NCBI RefSeq assembly: GCF_000015245.1
Contig: NC_008700.1
Location: forward strand, 688,001 to 752,000
Reading direction: 5' to 3'
Length of the DNA: 64,000 bases
From: Shewanella amazonensis SB2B
GTDB lineage: Bacteria > Pseudomonadota > Gammaproteobacteria > Enterobacterales > Shewanellaceae
How positions within the stretch are numbered: position 1 is the first letter of the stretch; each line of letters opens with the position of its first letter. The notes under the pieces are model-generated. The model was given only the letters and a program-made list of their open reading frames with translations. It was not told the DNA's origin and made no database searches. Of the stretch, positions 35,801 to 44,361 are shown piece by piece. Both the position numbers and the translations under genes were made by a program.

Positions 35801-37432
35801 ATGACTGCTGTGCCGGCCGATATGCTGAAGGAAAATGACAAGCTGGTGTGTCTGGGTGGTAACACCTCCGACGAATCCTACCTGAACGCGTACTCTGTGC
35901 TGAAAGTGGCCGAATACGAAAACGTAGACGCGCTGCACCCAGGTATCGGCTTCCTGTCTGAGAGCCCACAGTTTGCTGCCCTGTGCGTAAACAATGGTGT
36001 TAACTTCGTCGGTCCAAGCGTGCACTCCATGACCACCATGGGTAACAAGTCCAACGCAATCAAGACCTCTCAGGCGCAAAACGTACCCGTGGTTCCAGGC
36101 TCACACGGTATTCTGTCCAACGCCGAACAGGCGGTGAACGTGGCCAGTGAAATCGGCTACCCAGTGCTGCTCAAAGCGGTACAAGGCGGCGGTGGTAAGG
36201 GTATCCAGGTGGTAAAACGCCCAGAGGATATGATCCCACTGTTTATGAAGACCTCTACCGAAGCGGCTGCGGCATTCGGTAACGGTGACCTGTACCTCGA
36301 GAAGTACGTGACATCGCTGCGCCACATCGAAGTGCAGTTGCTGCGCGACAAGTTTGGCAACGCCAAGGTATTGGGTCTGCGTGACTGCTCGGTTCAGCGC
36401 AATAACCAAAAGGTGATTGAAGAGTCAGGCTCTACCATGCTGCCACCTGAGCTGAAGCAGCAGGTGATGGCTTACACCAAGTCGCTGGGTGATGCCGTGG
36501 ACTACATGGGTGCAGGTACTGTGGAGTTTATCTACAACCTGGATGCCAATGAAGTTTACTTCATGGAAATGAACACCCGTCTGCAGGTAGAGCACCCTGT
36601 GACTGAGGCCACCTCAGGTATTGATATTGTGTCTGCCCAGTTTGATATCGCTGCGGGTCGTTCCATCGAAGATCTGGAGCCTCAGGAAATTGGTTACGCC
36701 ATGGAAGTGCGTGTAACTGCCGAGAAGGCCGCTCTGGACAGCAATGGCGTACTGCAACTGGTGCCAAACCCAGGCAAGATCACCGAGTGCGTGATGCCAG
36801 AGCGTGACGATGTGGAAATTATCTCCATCGCCGCCGAAGGCAAGGAAGTATCGCCATACTACGACAGCCTGATAGCCCAGATCATCATCCGTGGTGAGTC
36901 CCGTGAAGACGTGGTCACCAAGATGTACGACTATCTGGACAGCGTCGTGATTAAAGGCATTGCCACTAACATTCCGCTGCTCAAGCGTATCCTTAAGGAT
37001 GCCACCTTCAACGAAGGCGTGTATGACACCAACTACCTGCCTCGTCTGATGGCTGAGCTGGATATCCCTGAGCTTATCGCCGAGATGGAAGCTGCTGCCG
37101 AAACCCAGGGCGTGGATACCGAGTCTCTGCGTGTGGGTGACTCCAACGAGCTGAAAGTATTGGCTCAGGGCGCGGGTATCTTCTACAGCTCGCCTGCTCC
37201 GGGTGAACCTGAGTTTGTCCGTGAAGGTGACATTGTGACCACCGACACCACTCTGGCGCTGACCGAAGCGATGAAGATGTTCTCCCAGGTCACTCTGGCA
37301 AGCTTTAACCGCAAGGGCGCCGTGCTCTATCCGGAAGACAAGAAGTATCGCATCGAGCGTATTCTGAATACCAACGGTCAACAGGTATCTCAGGGCGATC
37401 TGCTGTTTGTGGTCTCTCCTGTAGAAGACTGA
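32879..37432 (+). CDS. Multidomain biotin-dependent acyl-CoA carboxylase (CT-CT-BC-BCCP fusion)
   Basis: 1517 residues. Order: an AccA-like carboxyltransferase (about 80-320, VGIVIGAGYSGGAIPLAAAN near 201), a helical linker (330-690) with no Cys4 zinc ribbon visible, an AccD-like carboxyltransferase (700-930, CFISSGGMQTKEGAAALF near 780), a biotin carboxylase (937-1390; GGGGKGIQVV at about 1103, MEMNTRLQVEHPVTE), and a C-terminal biotinyl domain with EAMKM (biotin-accepting Lys1466). It should carboxylate an acyl-CoA, most simply acetyl-CoA to malonyl-CoA. Most gammaproteobacteria use separate AccABCD for this, so the fusion is probably an additional enzyme with another substrate or role. GAGG lies eight bases before the ATG; a tandem terminator follows. 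Confidence 0.9.
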   Translation: MTTNKQPKNMTQAQKPDPLFLQAEHLAKDFSLFPEHSKQSLSEEIKGLLDDAAIQTNLKSLAKLDVDGYVAKVIQPTQDKNRPGAKRIIADLKGKVITETHMGSFYSAEVDLNFGSRTRRIGFVAQERTTANGAWMPEHHLAACKAIRHFAELSMPIVYLIDTPGADAGEIANSNNQAHSISKAIAESANVDVPTVGIVIGAGYSGGAIPLAAANILLSLRDGIFNTIQPQGLQSIARKYNLSWQECAKSVGVSPEELYNAGCIDGIIDFSPSDRDERQHNLRRAIISSIEAVERAAVNFVKESKDLREHYERSLTRFLNPSNSLKALESTADMAVASSPTMHLNLFGSAYRYLRYLTLRSRIHSISMEQYGRLSKVSVPEGDLLERIQKEQEKVFQAWLSAPDKVVYDEELSKLWNNFVNKRSEVSTERNMLTRLILGEPKENYKKAKKALLFNIGWSLYHRWKSNAANNFKGLIHYLETLPAEVTEANWPELNNLTVLDVVVNKELREDFIWQCYNILIFNALYDNVVGSLASIAKEAMMSKSLSRASVDSLLHKAIDRALSTQDIANDKSKFYKWLKYFMSQSNRAELLTKTEQWKSVGFPQLNDSLFVILTYFFERLLPEYFDSEDDTGKYTGAINPVRIGRRKDFWNRLTMGYQDLLIQKVLRDEKKAGKMTWENVINKFFTNFDELNGDKMTANLLNFPGFRLSIEDALDKGIRPCGLITGMADFEHKGASLKVGIAVSNTAFQAGAFDMASAEKFSALLIECAKRHMPVICFISSGGMQTKEGAAALFSMAVVNDRITRFIRDNELPVLMFGFGDCTGGAQASFVTHPLVQTYYLSGTNMPFAGQMVVPAYLPSTSTLSNYLSKVPGAMNGLVYNPFSDTLDSQLSSIDPLMPMPTQKIEEVIKGAISTLVPEAQVVDEEIRQDDPRALMKPIDKVLVHARGCTAVKLIRKAHDNNINVVLVASDPDMTAVPADMLKENDKLVCLGGNTSDESYLNAYSVLKVAEYENVDALHPGIGFLSESPQFAALCVNNGVNFVGPSVHSMTTMGNKSNAIKTSQAQNVPVVPGSHGILSNAEQAVNVASEIGYPVLLKAVQGGGGKGIQVVKRPEDMIPLFMKTSTEAAAAFGNGDLYLEKYVTSLRHIEVQLLRDKFGNAKVLGLRDCSVQRNNQKVIEESGSTMLPPELKQQVMAYTKSLGDAVDYMGAGTVEFIYNLDANEVYFMEMNTRLQVEHPVTEATSGIDIVSAQFDIAAGRSIEDLEPQEIGYAMEVRVTAEKAALDSNGVLQLVPNPGKITECVMPERDDVEIISIAAEGKEVSPYYDSLIAQIIIRGESREDVVTKMYDYLDSVVIKGIATNIPLLKRILKDATFNEGVYDTNYLPRLMAELDIPELIAEMEAAAETQGVDTESLRVGDSNELKVLAQGAGIFYSSPAPGEPEFVREGDIVTTDTTLALTEAMKMFSQVTLASFNRKGAVLYPEDKKYRIERILNTNGQQVSQGDLLFVVSPVED

Positions 37433-37459
37433 TAGCGGCTGACATAACGCCATCATGAG

Positions 37460-37507
37460 CCGGGTTGTAAAACCCGGTAAAAACCCGCCCCCGAGGCGGG
37501 TTTTTTA
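37460..37507 (+). terminator. Tandem hairpins, the second a rho-independent terminator
   Basis: CCGGGTT-gtaa-AACCCGG (37460-37477) is followed at once by ACCCGCC-ccga-GGCGGGT and TTTTTT (37481-37507). The second is a classical terminator of the carboxylase gene. Confidence 0.85.
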
Positions 37508-37722
37508 TTGACTGTCCCCACAAGAAACGGTGTTTGCTACATATTATGCAAAACCGTGCCTTTATGAATGTGTTACAAATATATACAGTTACGGTTAAAG
37601 TCACTTTTGGGCAGGTCTTTCATCGTTGAACCTGCTGCGTTCAATACGGCAATGATCACAAAAAGATTCTAAGCTGTTGGTAACGCGATAGATAAAGCGC
37701 GCGATAGCCGGGGAGAGTCAAT

Positions 37723-38970
37723 TTGCACAAATTCGTAGCAGCAGGCCTTATCGGGCTGATGTTTGCGGGATGGGCACACGGAGAAGCGGCCGTCAGGTTC
37801 AGTGGGTTTGGCAGCCTTGGCGTCATCTACAATGACAGTGACAACCTTGCCTTTCACCGCGATTACACCACGTATTCCGTGGGACAGGGGTGGTCCACCG
37901 CTGGGGATACCCTGCTGGGGCTACAGCTCAACGCCGAGATTTCTGGCAGCTTTGATGCTGTGGCTCAGATGGTGTTTAAAGACAGAGTCAGCAACAGACT
38001 TTCAGACAATCTGGAATGGTTGTTCCTGCGTTATCGCCCCAACAATAACTGGGCATTCAGGGCTGGTCGATTGGGGCTCGATCTATACATGCTTACCGAG
38101 TACAGAGATGTGGGCTACGCCTACTCCTGGGTTCGGCCCATTCCTGAGTTTTATAATCTCATCTCGTCCATCAGTCGCTATGAAGGGGCCGACATCACCT
38201 ATCGGCGGGATCTAGGCGAGCTTAACTTCGAGGCCAAGTTGGCCTTTGGCGAAACCGATGTGGAACTGGAAGGGCCCGAGCAGGATGTGCTGCTGACTCT
38301 GGACAACATCATGGCCCTGACTCTGTCGCTCTCGGGCGACGATTGGCTGATGCGTGCCGCTATGGCGCAGGCCTATACGTCCGGAACCAATGCCGATACC
38401 GAAATGCTGTTGGATGCGTTGCGAGCTGTGCCTGCCACTCTTTGGCCGCAGGCCGGGGCACTGGCTCAGGACATTGCCTTTGACAATATGCTTTCGCGTT
38501 ACTATGCCCTCGGCTTCCAATTCGATGATGGCCAGTGGATTGTGCAATCGGAGCTTGGATACACAGAATCCGATTGGCGTTTGCTGCAGCCCTATGTGTC
38601 GGGTTACTTCAGTGTGGGGCGGCGATTTGACGATCTTACGTTCTACGCCGTATATGCGCAGGTAGAAAACACGAGGGAGGCGCCCGAGATTGAACTGCCG
38701 ACTTCATTGCCTTATTTGCCTGAACCTGAAAGGAACGCCTTGCTGACGCTGCATCAAGCCGCCCAATACAGTTATCAGGTGTCCCGTCTGGCACAGAGTA
38801 CCTATTCACTGGGCCTGAGATGGGATTTTTACGAAGACATGGCGTTAAAGCTGCAATGGGATCACTCGGAAATAGACCCCAAGGGTTCGAGTCTCTGGGT
38901 TCGGGCATATCCCATGGGCCATGATGACAGGGTCAATCTGTTTTCCGTTAATCTGAGTTTTACCTTCTGA
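37723..38970 (+). CDS. Outer-membrane beta-barrel (porin-like) protein (module B)
   Basis: 415 residues from TTG 37723, with GGGGAG eight bases upstream; no in-frame ATG precedes the signal peptide (HKFVAAGLIGLMFAGWAHG). The mature part is a series of amphipathic strands (FSGFGSLGVIYNDSDN, AEISGSFDAVAQMVFKDR, WAFRAGRLGLDLYMLTEYRDVGYAYSW) and ends VNLFSVNLSFTF, a strong barrel C-terminal signal. It shares layout and residue style with the barrel of module A (22172-23323) and begins a three-gene unit: barrel, PstS-like protein (two-base gap), GGDEF protein. Confidence 0.75.
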   Translation: MHKFVAAGLIGLMFAGWAHGEAAVRFSGFGSLGVIYNDSDNLAFHRDYTTYSVGQGWSTAGDTLLGLQLNAEISGSFDAVAQMVFKDRVSNRLSDNLEWLFLRYRPNNNWAFRAGRLGLDLYMLTEYRDVGYAYSWVRPIPEFYNLISSISRYEGADITYRRDLGELNFEAKLAFGETDVELEGPEQDVLLTLDNIMALTLSLSGDDWLMRAAMAQAYTSGTNADTEMLLDALRAVPATLWPQAGALAQDIAFDNMLSRYYALGFQFDDGQWIVQSELGYTESDWRLLQPYVSGYFSVGRRFDDLTFYAVYAQVENTREAPEIELPTSLPYLPEPERNALLTLHQAAQYSYQVSRLAQSTYSLGLRWDFYEDMALKLQWDHSEIDPKGSSLWVRAYPMGHDDRVNLFSVNLSFTF

Positions 38971-38972
38971 CT

Positions 38973-39401
38973 ATGAAACGATTAATCATCAGTTTGATAG
39001 CTTGGTTACTCGTCTGCTTTCCTGTCAGAGCAGACGATGCCCTGTATGTGGTGGTGAATACGACAAACGGCATTGAAAATTTGAGTCATCATGAAGTGGT
39101 AGATATTTTTATGGGACGCGACCGAACGTTTCCGGACGGAAACAAGGTCACAGTATTCGATAACAGCAGTGACACCGAGACCCGGGCATTATTCTACAGA
39201 CAGCTGGTCAATCGCAGCCTGGCACAGGTAAGCAGTTACTGGGCACGATTGCAGTTTTCGGCACGAGTCACACAACCCAGGGAAATAGGCCAGCGGCAAG
39301 CCTTGCTTGAGTTGATGAACAGCACCCCCTCAGGTATTACTTTTGTCAAAAGCACTGAACTGGACCCGGCATTAAAGGTGGTATACAAATTTGATCCCTA
39401 A
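38973..39401 (+). CDS. Small PstS-like periplasmic protein (module B)
   Basis: 142 residues with a signal peptide (MKRLIISLIAWLLVCFPVRA). The mature part (LYVVVNTTNGIENLSHHEVVDIFMGRDRTFPDGNKVTVFD, then SGITFVKSTELDP) matches the short PstS-like/PBP-like domain seen in module A, including the F-G/R-x-x-x-x-F-P-D-G segment. It is too short for a full solute receptor and has no ABC transporter beside it. It starts two bases after the barrel stop and its stop overlaps the TTG start of the GGDEF gene, so all three are translationally linked. Confidence 0.75.
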   Translation: MKRLIISLIAWLLVCFPVRADDALYVVVNTTNGIENLSHHEVVDIFMGRDRTFPDGNKVTVFDNSSDTETRALFYRQLVNRSLAQVSSYWARLQFSARVTQPREIGQRQALLELMNSTPSGITFVKSTELDPALKVVYKFDP

Positions 39402-40977
39402 TCGCCAGAAGCTTTATGTCAAAGTTGCTGTTGCCATCGCGGTGGGAGCCTTTCTCGCGGCAGTGGTCGCCTGCCTCTATTTTTTCTGGGATGCGCGGGA
39501 AACCAAACTCAGGGAAGTCAAAAACCAACTTGGACAAATTGCCTTAACGGTGCAAAAAACTGCCTCAGTTGCCCTCTATGTCAAGGACGTGGAGCTGGGT
39601 AAAGAAATCGTTGAGGGTCTTGAGGTCAATGATCTGGTGGCCGGCGCTTTGCTCACCGCAGACAGCGGTGACTGGGTGAGTTCCAGCGGTTTTGCCGCAG
39701 ATGACTTACTGCAGGTGCTGGAATTTGACATTCCCCATCCTTTTTTTGCCGGTGAGGTGCTGGGCAAGCTCAAGTTGCTGCCAAACAACGAATACATTCA
39801 ATCAAGGGCCACTGAGGTTGCACTCAAACAAGCTTGGATGTTGGTGCTTCAATCGGCATTGATTGCACTGCTTGTTTCCCTGTTGGTGCATAAAACCCTG
39901 ACAGCGCCGTTAAATCGCCTGACCTCGAACTTTGAGAATATTAAGCCCGGTGACAATGACCCGCTCAACGTGCCCAAATACCATGCTCAGGACGAAATAG
40001 GCAGCCTGGTGCGGGGTATCAATCAGCTGGTGGCCAACCTGAATCAATCTATCGAAAAAGAGCGGAGCTTGCGGCAAAGGACAGAGCTGTTGGAGCGTAA
40101 ATTCCGGCTCATTTTTGAAAGGGCTACCGCCGGTATTTGCCTGATAGACCCCGGCAATCATGTGCTCGTTGCCAACGAGGCATTCCAGCGTCTGTGTGGC
40201 ACTGAATCCATAGATAACCAACCAGCCCTCAGCCACTGGTTTGAAGAAGAAGCCGAATTAGCGCGTTTTTTCGATGAACTCAGGGGGAATGCAAATCTCA
40301 ATCACGTTGAGATGGAGCTGCAGCTGCGCAGTCAGCAAAGCGCGCAGCTCAAATGGGTTCACTGCCTGTTTTCCAAAGTGGAAGACCGCACTCAGACGCT
40401 AATTGAAGTGATGATGTATGACATCACTGAACGCACATACAGGGAACGGATGATTCGGTTTGAAGCCGAGCATGACCCCTTGACCCAGCTTAAGAATCGC
40501 CGCTCAGGTGAACGCCTGTTGGTTGATATGATGCGAAAAGTCGATCAAACCAGGACACTGATGGGCGTGCTGCTGATTGATTTGGATAAATTCAAACCTG
40601 TGAATGATATCTACGGTCATGAAGCCGGTGATTCGGTATTGAAAACCGTCGCCGAACGCCTTGTGAAGCTGGTCGGCGATGGAATTGCTATCCGTTGGGG
40701 CGGCGATGAGTTTCTGATTGGCATTACCGACGTTGATGAGGATTACAACAAGCTGCGTCTACTTGCCCAGGAAATATTGGTTCAGGTATCCAGGCCGATA
40801 GCTATTCGCGGCAGTCTTTCCTGCGAAGTGGACGCCAGTGTGGGGATTGCCATTTATCCCCACCACGGCCATACCCTGGAGGCGCTGCTTGAGGCCGCAG
40901 ACGTTGCCATGTATGAGGTCAAAGAGCAGGGGCGGGGGAGTTTTCGTATTGGCAGGATTTCTTCCGGTGCTGCCTGA
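39391..40977 (+). CDS. HAMP-PAS-GGDEF membrane diguanylate cyclase (module B)
   Basis: 528 residues from TTG 39391, overlapping the previous stop. Two membrane helices (about 10-33 and near 150-170) enclose a periplasmic sensor of about 110 residues. A HAMP-like linker (TAPLNRLTSNFENI ... AQDEIGSLVRGINQL), a PAS domain (FRLIFERATAGICLIDPGNHVLVANEAFQRLCG) and a GGDEF domain with intact GGDEF at 437-441 follow. The RxxD inhibitory site is absent (LVGD), unlike module A, and there is no EAL domain. It should make c-di-GMP when its periplasmic sensor, perhaps through the PstS-like partner, is engaged; that link is inference. Confidence 0.85.
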   Translation: MIPNRQKLYVKVAVAIAVGAFLAAVVACLYFFWDARETKLREVKNQLGQIALTVQKTASVALYVKDVELGKEIVEGLEVNDLVAGALLTADSGDWVSSSGFAADDLLQVLEFDIPHPFFAGEVLGKLKLLPNNEYIQSRATEVALKQAWMLVLQSALIALLVSLLVHKTLTAPLNRLTSNFENIKPGDNDPLNVPKYHAQDEIGSLVRGINQLVANLNQSIEKERSLRQRTELLERKFRLIFERATAGICLIDPGNHVLVANEAFQRLCGTESIDNQPALSHWFEEEAELARFFDELRGNANLNHVEMELQLRSQQSAQLKWVHCLFSKVEDRTQTLIEVMMYDITERTYRERMIRFEAEHDPLTQLKNRRSGERLLVDMMRKVDQTRTLMGVLLIDLDKFKPVNDIYGHEAGDSVLKTVAERLVKLVGDGIAIRWGGDEFLIGITDVDEDYNKLRLLAQEILVQVSRPIAIRGSLSCEVDASVGIAIYPHHGHTLEALLEAADVAMYEVKEQGRGSFRIGRISSGAA

Positions 40978-41206
40978 ACAAAAAAACCGTCACGGCAACG
41001 GCAGCTTAACTCAGTGTCCGTGCAAAAAAACAGCGAATTTATTTGCCAAAGATAAACAGCTTTAAGGTTGATTTTTAACCATTTTTGGCCGCGCTAACTC
41101 TGTAGCTGCTGTTTTGTCAGCTAAAAAACGTCTAAGCAGTTTGCGCCCGACGCCCTTCCCAATTACAATATGCGCCTCAAATCCTGATGTGTGGTCTGCT
41201 GCTTTT

Positions 41207-41235
41207 TTGTGGCATACTCCGTCTACTTTTATAAA
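41207..41235 (+). promoter_or_regulatory. Sigma-70-type promoter of the EF-G2 gene
   Basis: TTGTGG, a 17-base spacer and TATAAA lie about 20 bases before the EF-G2 start codon. The match to the consensus is moderate; the very short leader would fit a housekeeping-type promoter. Confidence 0.45.
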
Positions 41236-41255
41236 CCAAGCAAAAAAGTTGAATC

Positions 41256-43346
41256 ATGACCGATTTATCAAAATACAGAAACATTGGTATTTTCGCTCAC
41301 GTTGACGCGGGTAAAACCACGACCACCGAGCGTATCCTCAAGCTGACCGGTAAAATCCACAAACTGGGCGAAGTTCACGATGGCGCTTCTACCATGGACT
41401 TCATGGATCAGGAAGCAGAGCGTGGTATTACCATTCAGTCTGCTGCCACCACCTGTTTCTGGAAAGGTCACCGCTTTAACGTAATCGACACCCCCGGTCA
41501 CGTTGACTTCACCGTTGAAGTTTATCGTTCTCTGAAGGTTCTGGACGGCGGTATCGGTGTATTCTGCGGTAGCGGCGGTGTAGAACCACAATCAGAAACC
41601 AACTGGCGTTATGCCAACGAGTCTGAAGTAGCTCGTTTGATCTTCGTAAACAAGCTGGACCGTATCGGTGCCGACTTCCTGCGCGTAGTAGGTCAGGTTA
41701 AGAAAGTACTGGCTGCCAACCCGCTGGTAATGACTCTGCCTATCGGTCGTGAAGACGAATTCACAGGCGTTGTTGACGTACTGAACCGTCAGGCTTTCAT
41801 TTGGGACGATTCAGGTCTGCCAGAAAACTACACTGTGACCGACGTTCCTGCCGACATGGTTGACCTGGTTGAAGAATACCGTGAAATGCTGGTTGAGACT
41901 GCCGTTGAGCAGGACGACGACCTGATGGAAGCTTACATGGAAGGTGAAGAGCCTTCTATCGAAGACCTGAAGCGTTGTATCCGTAAGGGTACCATCAACC
42001 TGTCTTTCTTCCCTACCTTCTGCGGCTCTGCGTTCAAGAACAAAGGTATGCAGCTGGTACTGGACGCAGTAGTTGACTACCTGCCTTCTCCAACTGAAGT
42101 TGAGCCACAGCCTCTGACTGATCCAGAGACTGGTGAAGAAACCGGCAAAGTTGCTACCGTTTCTGTAGACGAGCCACTGCGCGCTCTGGCGTTCAAGATC
42201 ATGGACGACCGTTTCGGCGCCCTGACCTTCGTACGTATCTATTCTGGTAAGCTGAAGAAGGGTGACACCATCCTGAACTCTGCTACCGGTAAAACTGAAC
42301 GCATCGGCCGTATGGTGGAAATGCACGCCAACGATCGTAACGAAATCGACTCTGCCCAGGCTGGTGACATCATCGCCGTTGTAGGTATGAAGAACGTTCA
42401 GACCGGTCACACCCTGTGTGATCCTAAGCACGAGTGTACTCTCGAGCCAATGATCTTCCCAACGCCTGTAATCTCTATCGCTGTTACTCCTAAGGACAAA
42501 GGCGCTTCTGAGAAGCTGGGTGTTGCTCTGGGTAAGATGGTTGCTGAAGATCCATCATTCCAGGTTGAAACCGACCAGGAAACCGGTGACACCATCCTGA
42601 AAGGTATGGGTGAGCTGCACCTGGACATCAAGGTAGACATCCTGAAGCGTACTTTCGGCGTTGAGCTGACTGTAGGTGCTCCACAGGTAGCCTATCGTGA
42701 AACCATCACTGCCGCCATCGAAGACAGCTACACTCACAAGAAGCAGTCTGGTGGTTCTGGTCAGTACGGTAAGATTGACTACCGCATCCGTCCTGGTGAG
42801 CCAGGTACCGGCTTCACCTTCAAGTCTGCCGTAGTGGGTGGTAACGTTCCTCGTGAATTCTGGCCTGCCGTTGAGTCTGGCTTCGAAGAAATGATGAGCC
42901 AAGGTCCTCTGGCTGGCTTCCCCGTACTGGACGTTGAAGTTGAGCTGTTTGACGGTGCTTACCACGCAGTTGACTCCTCTGCCATCGCGTTCGAAATCGC
43001 CGCTAAAGGTGCATTCCGTCAGTCCATGCCTAAGGCCAAGCCACAGCTGCTCGAGCCTATCATGAAGGTTGACGTGTTCACTCCAGACGATCACGTAGGT
43101 GACGTAATCGGTGACCTGAACCGTCGTCGCGGTATGATCAAGGATCAGGAAGCTGGTCTGACTGGCGTACGCGTTAAGGCAGACGTACCGCTGGCCGAAA
43201 TGTTCGGTTACATCGGTCACCTGCGTACCATGACCTCTGGTCGTGGTCAGTTCTCCATGGAATTCTCTCACTACAATCCATGTCCAGCCAACGTGGCTGA
43301 GACTGTAATTGCTGAGACCAAGGCCAAGAACGCTGCCAAGAAGTAA
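41256..43346 (+). CDS. fusA2: Elongation factor G, second paralogue (EF-G2 type)
   Basis: 696 residues, full EF-G length. The GTPase motifs are AHVDAGKTT (14-22), the RGITI switch, DTPGHVDF and NKLDR, followed by the beta-barrel domain and the domain IV/V segments (SGGSGQYGKIDYRI, RRGMIKDQEAGLTG). NWRYANESE in place of the usual segment is typical of the second EF-G paralogue in Shewanella and relatives, not the str-operon fusA. No rpsL/rpsG/tuf genes are nearby. Codon use is strongly biased to highly expressed codons (GAC, GGT, CTG), so it is probably made in quantity. Paralogues of this kind may specialise in translocation or ribosome recycling; the split here is unknown. Confidence 0.9.
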   Translation: MTDLSKYRNIGIFAHVDAGKTTTTERILKLTGKIHKLGEVHDGASTMDFMDQEAERGITIQSAATTCFWKGHRFNVIDTPGHVDFTVEVYRSLKVLDGGIGVFCGSGGVEPQSETNWRYANESEVARLIFVNKLDRIGADFLRVVGQVKKVLAANPLVMTLPIGREDEFTGVVDVLNRQAFIWDDSGLPENYTVTDVPADMVDLVEEYREMLVETAVEQDDDLMEAYMEGEEPSIEDLKRCIRKGTINLSFFPTFCGSAFKNKGMQLVLDAVVDYLPSPTEVEPQPLTDPETGEETGKVATVSVDEPLRALAFKIMDDRFGALTFVRIYSGKLKKGDTILNSATGKTERIGRMVEMHANDRNEIDSAQAGDIIAVVGMKNVQTGHTLCDPKHECTLEPMIFPTPVISIAVTPKDKGASEKLGVALGKMVAEDPSFQVETDQETGDTILKGMGELHLDIKVDILKRTFGVELTVGAPQVAYRETITAAIEDSYTHKKQSGGSGQYGKIDYRIRPGEPGTGFTFKSAVVGGNVPREFWPAVESGFEEMMSQGPLAGFPVLDVEVELFDGAYHAVDSSAIAFEIAAKGAFRQSMPKAKPQLLEPIMKVDVFTPDDHVGDVIGDLNRRRGMIKDQEAGLTGVRVKADVPLAEMFGYIGHLRTMTSGRGQFSMEFSHYNPCPANVAETVIAETKAKNAAKK

Positions 43347-43363
43347 TTAATACTTCGGTCCAT

Positions 43364-43392
43364 AAAAACCCGCCTATGTGGCGGGTTTTTTT
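43364..43392 (+). terminator. Terminator of EF-G2
   Basis: AACCCGCC-tatgt-GGCGGGTT followed by TTTTT; a textbook intrinsic terminator 20 bases past the stop. Confidence 0.85.
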
Positions 43393-43479
43393 ATGCCTGT
43401 AATTTGGGTTATTCAGTTTGAATCAAGCATGGCGGCTTAGACTGTTGTCAAAAGACCCTAATTAAAGGAGGGACTCTTG

Positions 43480-44361
43480 ATGAGTAAGGTCTTTGTGATT
43501 GCCGGACAAAATGGTCAATCAACCGAAACATTGCAAACGGCGTTGGAAATTGCCGAGGCAATGGCGCTTACACCCAAGGTTTATGCCTACGGGCACGCCT
43601 ATTTTTCCGGTGCCGAGTACTATAATCCCCGCCTTGCCGGCGCAGCGAGACAAAGGCTACTCGAACGCCTCCATGATGAGCTGGAGACAACGTTGGATGC
43701 ACTGCAACGGCGCGATGTGGCTTATGAGACAGTATGGAGCAAGCGTCTGCACGAGCATGCACTTCCCCATGCCGCCAGTCAGGGCTATTCGCTGATGATA
43801 AAGGGCATCGAAGGCGCAGAATCACCGGAGCCCGAAGATTGGCAGCTTATCAGGCACACCAAGGTGCCGCTGATGCTGCTTACCGCCAATCCCCTCGCGC
43901 GGGGACGATTGGTACTGATGGCGGTAGATCTGGATGCGACCAGTGAGGACAAACAGCTTCTCAATCGACTGGTGCTTGAACAGGGGCAGCGCCTTGCCAG
44001 TACGCTTAATCTCCCTTTACACCTTGCCTGTGTGGTGAGAGTGCCCAAGGTGCTGCGGGAGTTGGATATCATTACTCCCCATGAAATCCTTATTGCCGCC
44101 CATGAAAAGCACCGGGATACGCTGGCGCAATTTGGCTTGCCCCCCGAGCAAGTTCATCTGGTCGCCGGGGACCCTGCTCAGTGTCTGTATCAGCTCAGCA
44201 GCAGTTTAAAAGCCAAATACCTGGTGATGGGAGCACGCCAAAGGGAGGGTATATTCGGCGCTTCCATTGGCAGCACCGCAGAGCAGCTGGTGCACAAGCT
44301 CAGGTGTAATCTGCTTATTCTGCCGCCGGACGCGCAGTGGCTTGGCCCCTATCACGACTGA
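43480..44361 (+). CDS. Tandem universal stress protein (UspA domains)
   Basis: 293 residues from ATG 43480, with AAGGAGGG upstream. Two UspA-like domains in tandem (residues about 1-140 and 145-290), as in UspE. The second has the nucleotide-binding loop style ending VMGARQREGIFGASIGSTAEQLVHKLRCNLLILP (G-2x-G-9x-G(S/T)). It is a cytoplasmic stress protein that may bind ATP. Its 3' end overlaps the convergent LysR gene by 47 bases. Confidence 0.8.
   Translation: MSKVFVIAGQNGQSTETLQTALEIAEAMALTPKVYAYGHAYFSGAEYYNPRLAGAARQRLLERLHDELETTLDALQRRDVAYETVWSKRLHEHALPHAASQGYSLMIKGIEGAESPEPEDWQLIRHTKVPLMLLTANPLARGRLVLMAVDLDATSEDKQLLNRLVLEQGQRLASTLNLPLHLACVVRVPKVLRELDIITPHEILIAAHEKHRDTLAQFGLPPEQVHLVAGDPAQCLYQLSSSLKAKYLVMGARQREGIFGASIGSTAEQLVHKLRCNLLILPPDAQWLGPYHD

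Noticed and set aside
41114..41305. 63-codon ORF upstream of EF-G2 as a possible leader peptide
   Set aside because: It overlaps the EF-G2 start in another frame and has no clear ribosome site.
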